Program-made: the position numbers and the translations under genes
Part shown: positions 1-9,265 of the stretch, piece by piece
How positions within the stretch are numbered: position 1 is the first letter of the stretch
Layout of the letters: each line of letters starts with the position of its first letter
The notes under the pieces: generated by a model
What the model saw: the letters and a program-made list of their open reading frames with translations, nothing else
The model's database searches: none
What the model was told of the DNA's origin: nothing
Source: Candidatus Melainabacteria bacterium
GTDB lineage: Bacteria > Cyanobacteriota > Vampirovibrionia > 2-02-FULL-35-15
Length of the DNA: 64,000 bases
Assembly: GCA_016193285.1 (NCBI GenBank)
Contig: JACPSL010000036.1
Location: forward strand, 1 to 64,000
Reading direction: 5' to 3'

Positions 1-63
1 GTTGGTGGAACAGAGTATGCCTTTAAGCAATTACAACTACCAATGCCAGGAATTAATATGTAG
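1..63 (+). CDS. C-terminal end of an unidentified protein (partial)
   Basis: Frame 1 is open from the window edge to a TAG at 61-63 and encodes about 20 residues ending in PMPGINM. This is too short to assign a family, and it could be chance. It would be the 3' end of a plus-strand gene converging on aroB. Confidence 0.4.
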   Translation, partial: VGGTEYAFKQLQLPMPGINM

Positions 64-148
64 GCCATCTATTTTTGTTTAAACTTTAATATTTTCAAGA
101 ATTACGCCTTTTCTCGAGATTAATTTTCAAAGTTGCGTTAACTTAAAA

Positions 149-1231
149 TTAAAAAAGTGGTTTTATTTCATTAATAGATATTCCACTTACAATTTTTACT
201 TTTCCAATGTCTTGTGAAGGCAATAGGAACCTAAGTTTTCCACCTTTAATTTTTTTATCAAGCAGCATGGATTGAGTAATTTGATGTATTTTTTTCTTTG
301 AAGAGATTTTAGTTGGCAAGCCATAGTTTTTAATTAACTTTATTATTGAATTCATCTTGTTTTCTGAAATCATATTATGCTTGAAAGCTAATTTACTTGC
401 TAAACACATGCCAATGCTAACTGCTTCACCATGTGTGTATTTTTTATAGTTGTAAGCTTGTTCAATCCCATGAGCAAAGGTATGTCCTAAATTTAAAATT
501 GCTCTTAAGCTTGATTCCTTCTCATCTTTACTAACTATCTTTGCTTTAACTTTACATGAATGAATAATTATTTTTAAAAGTGAATTCATATTTCTTCTTA
601 AAATATTTTTTTTGTTTTTTGTTAGAAAATTAAAAAAATCTCCTTTGTCTAAAAGTGCATACTTAATTACTTCTCCCATGCCAACTAAAAATTCTTTTTC
701 CGAAAGAGTTTTAAGACAATTTGGATCAATTAAAATAATTTTTGGTTGATAAAATGTTCCAAGTAAGTTCTTCCCTTCTTTAATATTGATAGATGTTTTA
801 CCTCCGATTGAAGCATCAACCATACCTAATAAAGTAGTTGGCATACAAATAAAATTAATCCCTCTGTAATATATTGATGCAGCAAATCCAGTAAGATCAC
901 TAATTACACCACCACCAAGTGCACAAAATGTATCGTCCCTTTCAAACTTATTTCTTATTGCATAGTTAATAATTCTTAGAAGGGAATTTAAATTCTTAAA
1001 TTGTTCACCTGAAGGCAGTACTAAAGTAAAAACATTAAAGCCAGCTTTTTTAAGGCTTGTTTTAACTTGTTTTAAAAATATTTTAGGTACTTTGTCTTGA
1101 GTTATAATTAAAATCTTTTTTCCTGTGAATAGTTTTTGAACATAGTCCCCAGAATCTGCTAATAGATTTTGTTTTATGTAGATGTTATAACTTTTTTCTT
1201 TCAAGTTAACTTTAATAATTTCTTCTCTCAT
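149..1231 (-). CDS. aroB: 3-dehydroquinate synthase
   Basis: Second step of the shikimate pathway, converting DAHP to 3-dehydroquinate with NAD and a divalent metal in the cytoplasm. The 360-residue length is normal. The NAD-binding GGGVISDLTGF motif lies at residues 106-116, followed by PTTLLGMVDASIGGKT (131 onward) and the metal-site GHTFAHGIE region. The ATG start is followed by a plausible first beta strand. The gene lies 3 bp downstream of aroK on the same strand, so the two form an aroK-aroB operon. Identity is secure. Confidence 0.97.
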   Translation of the reverse strand: MREEIIKVNLKEKSYNIYIKQNLLADSGDYVQKLFTGKKILIITQDKVPKIFLKQVKTSLKKAGFNVFTLVLPSGEQFKNLNSLLRIINYAIRNKFERDDTFCALGGGVISDLTGFAASIYYRGINFICMPTTLLGMVDASIGGKTSINIKEGKNLLGTFYQPKIILIDPNCLKTLSEKEFLVGMGEVIKYALLDKGDFFNFLTKNKKNILRRNMNSLLKIIIHSCKVKAKIVSKDEKESSLRAILNLGHTFAHGIEQAYNYKKYTHGEAVSIGMCLASKLAFKHNMISENKMNSIIKLIKNYGLPTKISSKKKIHQITQSMLLDKKIKGGKLRFLLPSQDIGKVKIVSGISINEIKPLF

Positions 1232-1234
1232 AGT

Positions 1235-1777
1235 TTAAAAATTGATTTTTTTGTTAGCATCTAAAAGGTTAATAATTTCATCTGCAATTTCATTAATGTT
1301 TTTATTTTCTGTACTTATTTGAAAATCAGCTTGTGCATAAATATATTTTCTTTCATTAAGAATTTCCTCAAGTTTTTTTACAGGCTCTTCATTATCTAAA
1401 AGCAACGGTCTTATTCTTTTACCTGCAATTCTTTCATATAATGTTTCTGGAGATGCATAAAGAGCAATTATCCAACTAGCTTCTTTAAGATATTTAAAGC
1501 TTTCAATGTCTTGTATTGCACCACCACCGGTTGCAATTACTATTCCAACATATTGTGATACTTTCTTAATGATTTCCTTTTCTAGTTTTCTAAAAGTATT
1601 TTCTCCTTCTTTTTCAAAAATTTCAGGAATTGTTTTTCCTGTTTTTCTTTCAATAAGCCTATCTGTATCAATAAATCTTCTGCCAAGTTTTCTTGCAATA
1701 GTTCTGCCTACTGCTGATTTACCTGAACCCATAAGTCCTATAAGTACAATGTTTTTTGCTTCGTCAATAATATCCAT
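1235..1777 (-). CDS. aroK: Shikimate kinase
   Basis: Phosphorylates shikimate at the 3-hydroxyl using ATP. The Walker A motif GLMGSGKS lies at residues 14-21, the shikimate-binding FIDTD at about 35-39, and a GGGA motif near 84. The length (180 aa) is normal for AroK/AroL. First gene of the aroKB pair, with a purine-rich AAGG a few bases before the ATG. A divergent promoter pair separates it from dnaB. Chorismate synthase (aroC) is also in the window, at about 29 kb. Confidence 0.96.
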   Translation of the reverse strand: MDIIDEAKNIVLIGLMGSGKSAVGRTIARKLGRRFIDTDRLIERKTGKTIPEIFEKEGENTFRKLEKEIIKKVSQYVGIVIATGGGAIQDIESFKYLKEASWIIALYASPETLYERIAGKRIRPLLLDNEEPVKKLEEILNERKYIYAQADFQISTENKNINEIADEIINLLDANKKINF

Positions 1778-1801
1778 TTTTAACCTTTCAATTTTACATC
1801 T

Positions 1802-1830
1802 TTTTTACACTTTTTGTTAAGAGAGGTCAA
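1802..1830 (-). promoter_or_regulatory. Candidate sigma70-type promoter for aroK-aroB
   Basis: On the minus strand, TTGACC (1825-1830) is followed by a 17-nt spacer and TAAAAA (1802-1807). Initiation near 1795 would give a leader of about 18 nt containing AAGG before the aroK start. It overlaps the divergent dnaB promoter candidate. Prediction by pattern only. Confidence 0.5.
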
Positions 1831-1840
1831 AGCGTATACT
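1812..1840 (+). promoter_or_regulatory. Candidate promoter for dnaB
   Basis: A good -10 hexamer TATACT lies at 1835-1840 with a weak T-rich -35 around 1812-1817. It would give a leader of about 45 nt ending in a Shine-Dalgarno AGGAG (1882-1886), 5 nt before the dnaB ATG. Confidence 0.4.
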
Positions 1841-1891
1841 AACTAGAGTTAGAGTTATTAATAAGCTAATATTTTACAAACAGGAGTTTAT

Positions 1892-3283
1892 ATGAAAAAT
1901 CAAGAAGAGTATCTTAAAAAAGATAAGAAAAATATTATTGCATTTGGGGAGAATGAAGATAATTATCTTCTTTTGCCTCAATCTCAAGAAGCTGAACAAG
2001 CAGTGCTTGGAGCAATTTTTGCTCAAAGTGATTGCTTAAATAGAATAATTGAAATAATATCTAATCCCAAATCTTTTTATAGACCAGCTCATCAAGTGAT
2101 TTACAGTGCGATTTTAAAACTTTATGACAAGAATGAAGCTATTGATCCTTTAACTGTTTCAGAATATCTTCAAAACAATAATGAGCTTGAAGAAGTAGGA
2201 GGCAGATATTACTTAGGACTTTTATTGTCTCATGCACCACTTGCTGTTAATGCTGAAAGATATGCTCAGATAGTTCTTGAAAAATCAATACTGAGAGAAA
2301 TTATTTTTGCTGGCAATCAAATTTCAAAAGTTGGATATGAAGAAACACAAGCAAGCAGTGCTATTGAAAGATCAGAAAAATTACTTTTTAATTTAATTCA
2401 AAAACAAACAAGCCAAGCTCTGACCCCAATTAGTAGTCTTGTTAATGATACATGGGAAAGACTTGAACAAAGAGAGCAAAAAAAAGGAGAACTATTAGGC
2501 TTGGATACTGGGTTCTATGACTTAAATGCACTGACTTCTGGTTTACAAAAATCAGATTTAATAGTTATAGCAGCACGAACTAGTATGGGTAAAACAGCAG
2601 TTTGTTTAAATATTGCAGAACATGTTGGAGTTGCACTTAAAAAAGTTGTTGCAATTTTTAGTTTAGAAATGTCAAAAGAACAAGTTATTCAAAGAATGGT
2701 TTGTAGTAGAGCAAGTATAGATGCAAATAAAATGAGATTTGGGCAGCTGCAACAAGACGATTGGACAAAACTAGGAGTTGCATTTGGAGAACTTGGCGAT
2801 GCACCAATTTATATTGATGACACTCCTATATCAACAGTAATTGAAATGAAAGCAAAAGCAAGAAGATTAATATCTGAGCTTGGACAAATTGATTTAATTA
2901 TAGTTGACTACTTGCAATTAATAGAAGGACAAAGATCTGATAACAGAGTACAGGAAATCTCTGACATTTCAAGAGGATTAAAAGCTTTTGCTAGAGAACT
3001 TAAAGTTCCAGTTCTTGCTATTAGTCAGCTCTCAAGAGCAGTTGAAGCAAGACAAAACAAAAAACCAATGTTATCTGACTTACGTGAAAGTGGTTCAATA
3101 GAGCAAGATGCAGATATAGTTATGTTTATTTACAGAGATGAATATTATAATCCTGAGACTTCTAGTAAAGGTGAAGCAGAAGTTATTATAGCTAAGCAAA
3201 GAAATGGCCCTACAGGAAAACTAACATTATTATTCCAACCAAACATTACAAAATTCAGAAATCCTGCAAGGACGTTTGTGTAA
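1892..3283 (+). CDS. dnaB: Replicative DNA helicase DnaB
   Basis: Hexameric 5'-3' helicase that unwinds the replication fork and binds primase. The N-terminal DnaB domain spans about residues 28-130. The RecA-like C-terminal ATPase has Walker A ARTSMGKT at 228-235 and Walker B with the LIIVDYLQLI motif near 335. Length 463 is standard and no intein is present. AGGAG sits 5 nt before the ATG, one of the clearer ribosome sites in the window. Its partner DnaG is encoded at 33.0-34.8 kb. Confidence 0.97.
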   Translation: MKNQEEYLKKDKKNIIAFGENEDNYLLLPQSQEAEQAVLGAIFAQSDCLNRIIEIISNPKSFYRPAHQVIYSAILKLYDKNEAIDPLTVSEYLQNNNELEEVGGRYYLGLLLSHAPLAVNAERYAQIVLEKSILREIIFAGNQISKVGYEETQASSAIERSEKLLFNLIQKQTSQALTPISSLVNDTWERLEQREQKKGELLGLDTGFYDLNALTSGLQKSDLIVIAARTSMGKTAVCLNIAEHVGVALKKVVAIFSLEMSKEQVIQRMVCSRASIDANKMRFGQLQQDDWTKLGVAFGELGDAPIYIDDTPISTVIEMKAKARRLISELGQIDLIIVDYLQLIEGQRSDNRVQEISDISRGLKAFARELKVPVLAISQLSRAVEARQNKKPMLSDLRESGSIEQDADIVMFIYRDEYYNPETSSKGEAEVIIAKQRNGPTGKLTLLFQPNITKFRNPARTFV

Positions 3284-3284
3284 A

Positions 3285-4244
3285 TTATTTATGTAACTTT
3301 GCTGTTTTTAAAATAATTTCAACAAGCTCATCATAGTTTATGTCTGCTGCTTTTGCTTGTGCTGGTAAATCACTTAGATCAGTCATTCCAGGTAAAGAAT
3401 TTATTTCAAGTAAGTAAGGTTTATTGTTGTCACTCAATATAAAATCAACTCTTCCAAAAGAAGAACAACCGATGGCATAAAATACTTTTAATGAATCTGA
3501 TTTTATTTTTTTTACAATATCTTTTCTTATTTTTGCTGGTAATAAAAATTCGGTTAATCCTTTAATGTATTTAGCTTGATAATCATAAAATTCATTTTTA
3601 GGCTTTAGTTCTAAAATTGGTAAGACTTTTGGTTTATTATTAATTTCAATAATGCTAACTGTAATTTCTCTGCCTGGAATAAATTCTTCAATTAGATAAT
3701 CACAGTGATTGAAGTCTAATTTGTCTATAATTTTTTCTAATTCTAAAAAACTTTTTATCTTAAATGTATTTATGCTGGAGCCTTCTTCTCTGGGTTTTAA
3801 AAAAATAGCTTTATTTTTTTTGACAAGTTTTTCCCAGATAGTTTTTAAGTTTATTTTTTGTAGATTTGATTTACTAACTAAATAATATGGTGGAGTTAAA
3901 ATACTGAGATTTTGTGCTATTTGTTTTGTAATTAGTTTATCCATTGCAATAGCGCTTCCTAGGATAGAAGAGCCTGTGTAAGGAATCTGTAGCCATTCTA
4001 GTATTCCTTGAATTGCCCCGTCTTCTCCAAACTTTCCATGTGTAATTAAAAATGCAACTTCAATTTGTTTCTTTTTTAAATTAAATAAGTCATCTGTTTT
4101 TTTTATATCAATAAGAAAAGTATTTTTATAACCAAGTCTGATTAGTGCATCAAAACAATTCTTGCCTGATTTAAGTGATATTTCTCTTTCATTAGAAATG
4201 CCACCACATACAACACCAATTCTGGTATTTTTATTAATTCTCAT
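3285..4244 (-). CDS. ddl: D-alanine--D-alanine ligase
   Basis: ATP-grasp ligase that makes D-Ala-D-Ala for peptidoglycan. The N-terminus shows the family pattern GGISNEREISLKSG (about residues 15-28). Mid-protein has FLKPREEGSS and EEFIPGREITVSI, and the C-terminus has RVDFILSDN and the metal-binding EINSLPGMT. The 319-residue length is normal. Its stop lies 1 bp from the convergent dnaB stop. Not linked to other mur genes here. Confidence 0.96.
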   Translation of the reverse strand: MRINKNTRIGVVCGGISNEREISLKSGKNCFDALIRLGYKNTFLIDIKKTDDLFNLKKKQIEVAFLITHGKFGEDGAIQGILEWLQIPYTGSSILGSAIAMDKLITKQIAQNLSILTPPYYLVSKSNLQKINLKTIWEKLVKKNKAIFLKPREEGSSINTFKIKSFLELEKIIDKLDFNHCDYLIEEFIPGREITVSIIEINNKPKVLPILELKPKNEFYDYQAKYIKGLTEFLLPAKIRKDIVKKIKSDSLKVFYAIGCSSFGRVDFILSDNNKPYLLEINSLPGMTDLSDLPAQAKAADINYDELVEIILKTAKLHK

Positions 4245-4266
4245 TCTTAATATTGTAACTTCTTTT

Positions 4267-4286
4267 GGGCGGGTCGCGACCTGCCC
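4267..4286. repeat. GC-rich palindrome between ddl and the DUF39 gene
   Basis: A 20-bp near-perfect inverted repeat (left arm GGGCGGGTCG, centre TCGCGA, one G-T mismatch) stands in a strongly AT-rich divergent intergenic region. Both flanking genes read away from it, so it is not a conventional terminator. It resembles a small repetitive palindromic element. Confidence 0.6.
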
Positions 4287-4301
4287 CTACATCTTGATAC
4301 A

Positions 4302-5471
4302 ATGACTAACATGCAAAGAACCTATGATGAAATAAATGAAAAAATCAAAACCAGTAAAGTAGAGGTTTTAACAGCAGTTGAAGCTAAAGAGTTAATAAAA
4401 GAAAAAGGTGTAGATTATTTTTTTAATAATGTTGATGTTGTTATTTTTGCTAGTTTTGAAATGAATACAAATGCTCTTTTATATTTAAACTTTGGGCAAA
4501 CTGATCCATTGATTTACTTTTTGGAAGCTTATATCAATAATGTTTTTGCTTATCCTGCAAGTCCAACAGATGTGGCTTTGTCTTGTGTTGAAGTATCAAA
4601 GGATAACTTTCAATACGGTGGCGCTCATGTTGTTGAGGATTTAGTAAAAGGCAAAGATGTATATTTAAAAGCAATAGGAAAAAACTTAGAAGTATTTCCA
4701 AACAAAGAATTTGAAACCTGGTTTAATTTAAAAAAGGTAAATCAAGCAAGATTGTTATTAAATCAAGTAATTAATCAAAACAATATTGTTGCAACTAATG
4801 CAGGAGATAAAGATATTAATTCACATATGGGAACTCTTATTGCACATCTTGAAAACTCAACTTTTAATTCTTCAAGTTATTTAAACCCGCTTGTAAATGA
4901 TCCTTACTGTAAAACCATAGGTACAGGAAGCAGGATTTGGATTGGTGGAGGAAGTGGATATGTTATTGGTTATGGATCTAATCATAATCCTTTGCAGAAA
5001 AGGAATGAATATGGTATTCCAATAGGACCTGGCATAACATTGTCAGCAATTGCTGATTTAAATTCAATGAATTCTAAGTGGGTTAGAGGAGGATTCCTGA
5101 AATCATTCGGGCCTGTTCTTTATGTAGGTGTTGGTGTACCAATTCCAATATTAAATAAAGAAATTGCTGAGCAAATTAAAATTACAGATGACAATATACA
5201 TACAACAATAGTTGATTTTTCAATACCAAGGCGGGCAAAACCAACTTTTGGCCAGTGTACATATGCTGAATTAAGAACAAGCACAGTCATTATTAATAAA
5301 AAACCAACCCTATCAGCTCCTATGTCAAGCATGGCATATGCATTTGAGATTTGTGATTTGTTAAAATCTTTAATATTAAACAAGAACTTTTATTTATGTA
5401 AACCCATTGAATCAATTAATATGAATACAGAACTAAAGAAATTAGATGCTAGATTAAGTGAGTTAGTGTAA
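4302..5471 (+). CDS. DUF39 / homocysteine-biosynthesis-type sulfurtransferase
   Basis: Matches the DUF39 (HcyBio) family by GGAHVVEDLVKGKDVYLKA (about residues 107-125), the glycine-rich IGTGSRIWIGGGSGYVIGYG block (about 206-225) and RGGFLKSFGPVLYVGVGVPIP. Family members in methanogens and other anaerobes make homocysteine from aspartate semialdehyde and a sulfur donor. The partner NIL/ferredoxin protein is not adjacent. The position where many members have a DCYP motif reads LEVFP here, so a conserved cysteine may be missing. A second ATG at 4311 is 7 nt after a TACAAT box and may be the true start. Confidence 0.75.
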   Translation: MTNMQRTYDEINEKIKTSKVEVLTAVEAKELIKEKGVDYFFNNVDVVIFASFEMNTNALLYLNFGQTDPLIYFLEAYINNVFAYPASPTDVALSCVEVSKDNFQYGGAHVVEDLVKGKDVYLKAIGKNLEVFPNKEFETWFNLKKVNQARLLLNQVINQNNIVATNAGDKDINSHMGTLIAHLENSTFNSSSYLNPLVNDPYCKTIGTGSRIWIGGGSGYVIGYGSNHNPLQKRNEYGIPIGPGITLSAIADLNSMNSKWVRGGFLKSFGPVLYVGVGVPIPILNKEIAEQIKITDDNIHTTIVDFSIPRRAKPTFGQCTYAELRTSTVIINKKPTLSAPMSSMAYAFEICDLLKSLILNKNFYLCKPIESINMNTELKKLDARLSELV

Positions 5472-5495
5472 GAAGAGAAAAAGGAGAAAGAAAGA

Positions 5496-6512
5496 ATGAG
5501 ATTTTTATTGTCGTTATTGTTTTGTTTTTTAATTTCAGGTTTTTATGTACTGGCAGAAGTTGAAACTCCTGAAACCCTTTCAGAGATTCTTCAGATAAGG
5601 TCTGAAAATGCTTTATTAATAATTGATGTAGCTAAGAAATATCCTGATATTAACTTCTTAAAAGAAGAAAACCCTGACAAAATTGTAATTGAGCTTTTAA
5701 ACAGTAAGTACCATGACTCTTTTAAGTTTGATGATTTTGTTAGAGAGCAAGTACTGTCCATGCTTTCTTTTGTAAGTGATATTTCAGTAAGTGACAGTGC
5801 TAATCAAAAAATTTTAGTAGAACTTAATTTAAAACCTGGCCAAAAGTTTTTACCTAAACTAGCTTCAAAGAAGGATAATGCTGTAAAAATATTGCTACTT
5901 CCAGCTGATGTAGTTATAACTTTAAGAGCTGCAGAACTTTACAACAGGGCAGTAAAAGAACAAAAAGCTAAAAACCTTGAAAGAGCTGAAGAACTATACA
6001 AAGAAGTAATTTCTTTAGATAGTAGTTTATTTCTTGCAAGATTTAATTTAGCAGCAATATACCTTGATACTGCTAAATATGATGAAGCTATTTCTATATT
6101 AAATGGTTTAGTTAATGATATTGAAAAGCAGCCTGGAAGTGAGCCTGATAAAAAAGAAAATTTAATTTTTGTCCATAATGGGCTTGGAATTATTTATTAT
6201 GTTAAAGGTGATCTTGAAAATTCTACCAGTGAGTTTCAACAAATTCTAAAACTAGCGCCCGAGTTCCATGAAGCTTTTTATCATATTGGATTAGTCTATG
6301 AAAAGAAGAAAGATCTTAAACTTGCAAGAAAGAATTTTCAAAGGGCTGTTGACTTAGATAAAAAGTTAGCAGATGCTTATTATCACTTAGGTATGATTGA
6401 TGTAATAGAAAAACATAAAAAAAGTGCTAAGAGTAATTTTAAGAAGGTACTTGAACTAGCTCCTGAAACTGCTCTAGCAAGTTTGTGTAAACAAGAACTA
6501 GAAAAGCTTTGA
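5496..6512 (+). CDS. Exported AMIN-like / TPR-repeat protein
   Basis: Residues 1-20 form a signal peptide (hydrophobic LLSLLFCFLISGFYVLA). Residues 30-130 resemble an AMIN-type beta domain, with a PDKIVIELL strand and a second ILVELNLKPGQ strand. Residues 145-335 carry about five tetratricopeptide repeats. This suggests an envelope scaffold acting in the periplasm. AMIN-like assignment is by pattern and moderate; TPR is clear. It overlaps the next gene by 4 bp (TTGA), so it is likely translated with the LipM-like and bioB genes. Confidence 0.75.
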   Translation: MRFLLSLLFCFLISGFYVLAEVETPETLSEILQIRSENALLIIDVAKKYPDINFLKEENPDKIVIELLNSKYHDSFKFDDFVREQVLSMLSFVSDISVSDSANQKILVELNLKPGQKFLPKLASKKDNAVKILLLPADVVITLRAAELYNRAVKEQKAKNLERAEELYKEVISLDSSLFLARFNLAAIYLDTAKYDEAISILNGLVNDIEKQPGSEPDKKENLIFVHNGLGIIYYVKGDLENSTSEFQQILKLAPEFHEAFYHIGLVYEKKKDLKLARKNFQRAVDLDKKLADAYYHLGMIDVIEKHKKSAKSNFKKVLELAPETALASLCKQELEKL

Positions 6513-7162
6513 TTAAAAAAGAAATAAATTGGTATTTTTTAGACACTGGCTCTAATGATGGTTACTTTAATATGGCTTGTGATAGTTATTTGTTAGAAAG
6601 TTTAATTAATGGTGAACTTAAGTTTCCTGTTTTAAGAGTTTATAGATGGAGTAAACCAACTATTTCAATTGGTTTGAATCAATCCTTCTCTGAATTAAAT
6701 ACTAGTTTTTATACGATTGTTAAACGGATATCTGGTGGACAAGCTGTTTATCATGGTTTGTGTGATGATGAGCTAACTTACAGTATTGTTTTAAATACGA
6801 GTTGTGGAATAAAAAAAATATATTTAGAAATAGGTGAGGTTTTAATTTTGTTTTTAAAGCAATATAGTTTAAATGCACACTTTGGTTATTCAAGTAAAAA
6901 TTATACAAATGATTTTAATTGTTTTAATACTAAGACTGTTGCTGATATTGTAGTAAATGATATAAAAATTATAGGAAGTGCACAATGTAAAAAAGATAAA
7001 TATATTTTACAACATGGTTCAATTAGATTAGATATTATAAGAGATTTATCCGGGAAAGATGTTTCTTTTAATACAGCAGCTAAGAATTTAAAAAAATGCT
7101 TTGAAGAACTTTTACATGTTAGTTTTCTGGATTATAAATTATTAAATAAAATAAATGTATGA
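6509..7162 (+). CDS. LipM-like octanoyl/lipoyl transferase (BPL/LplA/LipB fold)
   Basis: A protein of the biotin/lipoate ligase fold. RISGGQAVYH (73-82) and DELTYS match the substrate loop. CFNTKTVADI with Cys138, then IKIIGSAQ and LQHGSI, match octanoyl-transferase LipM, where that cysteine carries the acyl thioester. At 217 aa it is shorter than typical LipM (about 280), with the C-terminal part reduced. TTG start in a TTGA overlap with the TPR gene; its stop overlaps bioB (ATGA). Co-translation with bioB leaves open a role in biotin rather than lipoate attachment. Confidence 0.75.
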   Translation: MIKKEINWYFLDTGSNDGYFNMACDSYLLESLINGELKFPVLRVYRWSKPTISIGLNQSFSELNTSFYTIVKRISGGQAVYHGLCDDELTYSIVLNTSCGIKKIYLEIGEVLILFLKQYSLNAHFGYSSKNYTNDFNCFNTKTVADIVVNDIKIIGSAQCKKDKYILQHGSIRLDIIRDLSGKDVSFNTAAKNLKKCFEELLHVSFLDYKLLNKINV

Positions 7163-8115
7163 AAACGGTCGCTAGTAGTAAAGAACAATATTCAGTAAGT
7201 GATATAACTGAGATTTATAATTTGCCTCTTTTAGGACTTATCTTTAAAGCACAATCTGTTCATAGAGAATATCAACCAATTAATAAAGTACAGTTATGTA
7301 CCTTAAGTAATATTAAAAGTGGAAATTGTCCTGAAGATTGTAAATATTGCTCACAAAGCTCAAGACACAATACAGACATTGAAAAATATAATCTCTTAGA
7401 TAAGGAAGAAGTTTTAAGACAAGCAAAACTTGCAAAGCAAAATGGAGTAAAAAGATTTTGCATGGGAGCTGCATGGCGTAGTATTCCTAATGATTTTGAG
7501 TTTGATAAAGTACTTGAATTAGTTACAGGGGTTGCAAAATTAAATATTGAAGTTTGTTGTACGCTTGGAATGCTTACTCAAGAGCAAGCTTATAAATTAA
7601 AAGAGGCAGGTCTAACTGCATACAATCATAATTTAGATACATCTGAAAATTTTTACAAAGAAATTACTACAACAAGAAAATATCAAGATAGACTACAAAC
7701 AATTCAATACATTTCAAATGCTGGTATTCGGTTATGTTGTGGAGGTATTCTTGGACTTGGAGAAAGTAAAGAAGACAGAATTGAGTTAATAAAAACTTTA
7801 GCTAATCTGAACCCTCAGCCAGAATCAGTTCCTATAAATGTTTTAGTAAGAATAAAAGGGATACCGCTTTATAAAAATCCTGAAATAGATTCTTTTGAAG
7901 TAATCAGGACAATTGCAATCTCAAGAATATTTATTCCGAAAGCTAAAGTTAGGCTTTCAGCAGGCAGGCTTGAAATGAATCATGAAATGCAGACACTTTG
8001 TTTCTTAGCAGGTGCAAATAGTATTTTTACTGGTGAGAAATTACTTACAACAAAAAACCCTGAGTTTAATAGTGATAGAGAATTATTTAAGAAATTAGGA
8101 TTAGAGTCCATGTAA
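7159..8115 (+). CDS. bioB: Biotin synthase
   Basis: Radical SAM enzyme that inserts sulfur into dethiobiotin. The [4Fe-4S] motif CPEDCKYC provides Cys57, Cys61 and Cys64. The family blocks CMGAAWR, YNHNLDTS and ICCGGILGLGES-like CCGGILGLGES and RLSAGR are all present. Length 318 is normal. Start ATG overlaps the LipM-like stop by 4 bp. No other bio genes are nearby. Confidence 0.96.
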   Translation: MKTVASSKEQYSVSDITEIYNLPLLGLIFKAQSVHREYQPINKVQLCTLSNIKSGNCPEDCKYCSQSSRHNTDIEKYNLLDKEEVLRQAKLAKQNGVKRFCMGAAWRSIPNDFEFDKVLELVTGVAKLNIEVCCTLGMLTQEQAYKLKEAGLTAYNHNLDTSENFYKEITTTRKYQDRLQTIQYISNAGIRLCCGGILGLGESKEDRIELIKTLANLNPQPESVPINVLVRIKGIPLYKNPEIDSFEVIRTIAISRIFIPKAKVRLSAGRLEMNHEMQTLCFLAGANSIFTGEKLLTTKNPEFNSDRELFKKLGLESM

Positions 8116-8122
8116 TCTCTTG

Positions 8123-9265
8123 TTACGCAATCTGTTTTTTAAATCTTTTTATTGCATAGTAGAGAATTATAATTCCATATAAAAGTAAAGGAATTATGTC
8201 ATGTATTAGTTGAATGAAAGTTGCCCCACGTAAAATAATTCCACGCAATATTTCTAAAAAGTAAGTTAGTGGAATAAAATAACCAATTGCACTCATGACT
8301 GGTGGCATATTTTCTCTTGAAAAAATAAAGCCACTAAGTAAAATAGATGGAATAATTACAAGCTGAAGCAGTTGAGTTGCTTGAGCATGATTTTCAGCTG
8401 CAGTTGAAATTAATAATCCAAGAGATAAGCTAGAAAATAAAAATATTGTAGATAAAATAAAAAGCAAAACAATACTTCCATGAATTGGTACCTTAAATAA
8501 AAAAACCATGACCATTGTAACTATAAAAAACTGCATAAACCCAATCATTGCATAAGGTACTAACTTCCCAATTAATAACCCTCCTTGACCAATAGGAGTT
8601 ACCATAAGTTGTTCAAGTGTGCCTTTTTCTTTTTCTTTTACTATTGACAAAGCTGTTAAAAATGTTGTAATTATTTGCATGATAACTCCAAGAAGTCCCG
8701 GGATCATAAAATTAACACTTTTTAAATCAGGGTTAAATAAGACCCTTGTTCTGGGTTCTATTAATCTAGTATTTATTTCATAAAAATCTTCTGTTATTTT
8801 TAAACCAAAACTTTGAATTATAAGACTTGCAGTATTTGAAGCTTGTTGTGCAACTGTTGAATCAGAACCGTCCACTAAGATTTGAATTGAAGTTGGTTTA
8901 TTTGATAAAACATTTGCTTGAAAGTTTTTTGGAATTACAAAACCTGCTTTAACCTTACCTTCTACAATGTTGTTTATTAACTCTTCTTCACCGTCAGGAA
9001 AATATTTAATGTTAAAGTATCTGGAATTTTGAAGCTTCTCTAAAATTAATTTCGAATAATTTGTTTTATCAAAATCTAATACCGCACTTCTAATATTTTT
9101 TATATCCATATCAATTGCAAAGCCATATATTGTTAATTGAATAGCAGGTATTAATAAAGATAAGGAAAGAGTAAGTCTGTCATTTATAATATGAATTATT
9201 TCTTTAAAAACAATAGCTTTAAAGCCCCAAAAGAAAGAATTGTCTTTAAAAAAATTATTTAACAT
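8123..9265 (-). CDS. ABC-2 type transporter permease
   Basis: Membrane component of an exporter. One N-terminal transmembrane helix (about 25-50), a large extracytoplasmic domain (about 50-170, with DGSDSTVAQQASN), then five hydrophobic helices (180-375). This is the ABC2_membrane_3 architecture of YbhS/YbhR and YhhJ proteins. Its start overlaps the ATPase gene stop by 11 bp. A single permease suggests a homodimer. Substrate unknown; drug or envelope-compound export through the nearby TolC-like channel is the likely role. Confidence 0.9.
   Translation of the reverse strand: MLNNFFKDNSFFWGFKAIVFKEIIHIINDRLTLSLSLLIPAIQLTIYGFAIDMDIKNIRSAVLDFDKTNYSKLILEKLQNSRYFNIKYFPDGEEELINNIVEGKVKAGFVIPKNFQANVLSNKPTSIQILVDGSDSTVAQQASNTASLIIQSFGLKITEDFYEINTRLIEPRTRVLFNPDLKSVNFMIPGLLGVIMQIITTFLTALSIVKEKEKGTLEQLMVTPIGQGGLLIGKLVPYAMIGFMQFFIVTMVMVFLFKVPIHGSIVLLFILSTIFLFSSLSLGLLISTAAENHAQATQLLQLVIIPSILLSGFIFSRENMPPVMSAIGYFIPLTYFLEILRGIILRGATFIQLIHDIIPLLLYGIIILYYAIKRFKKQIA

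Noticed and set aside
1506-1820. Plus-strand 104-codon ORF
   Set aside because: Antisense to aroK, which has clear kinase motifs; a mirror of a real gene.
5120-5383. Minus-strand 87-codon ORF
   Set aside because: Lies wholly inside the DUF39 gene, with no ribosome site or coding signature.
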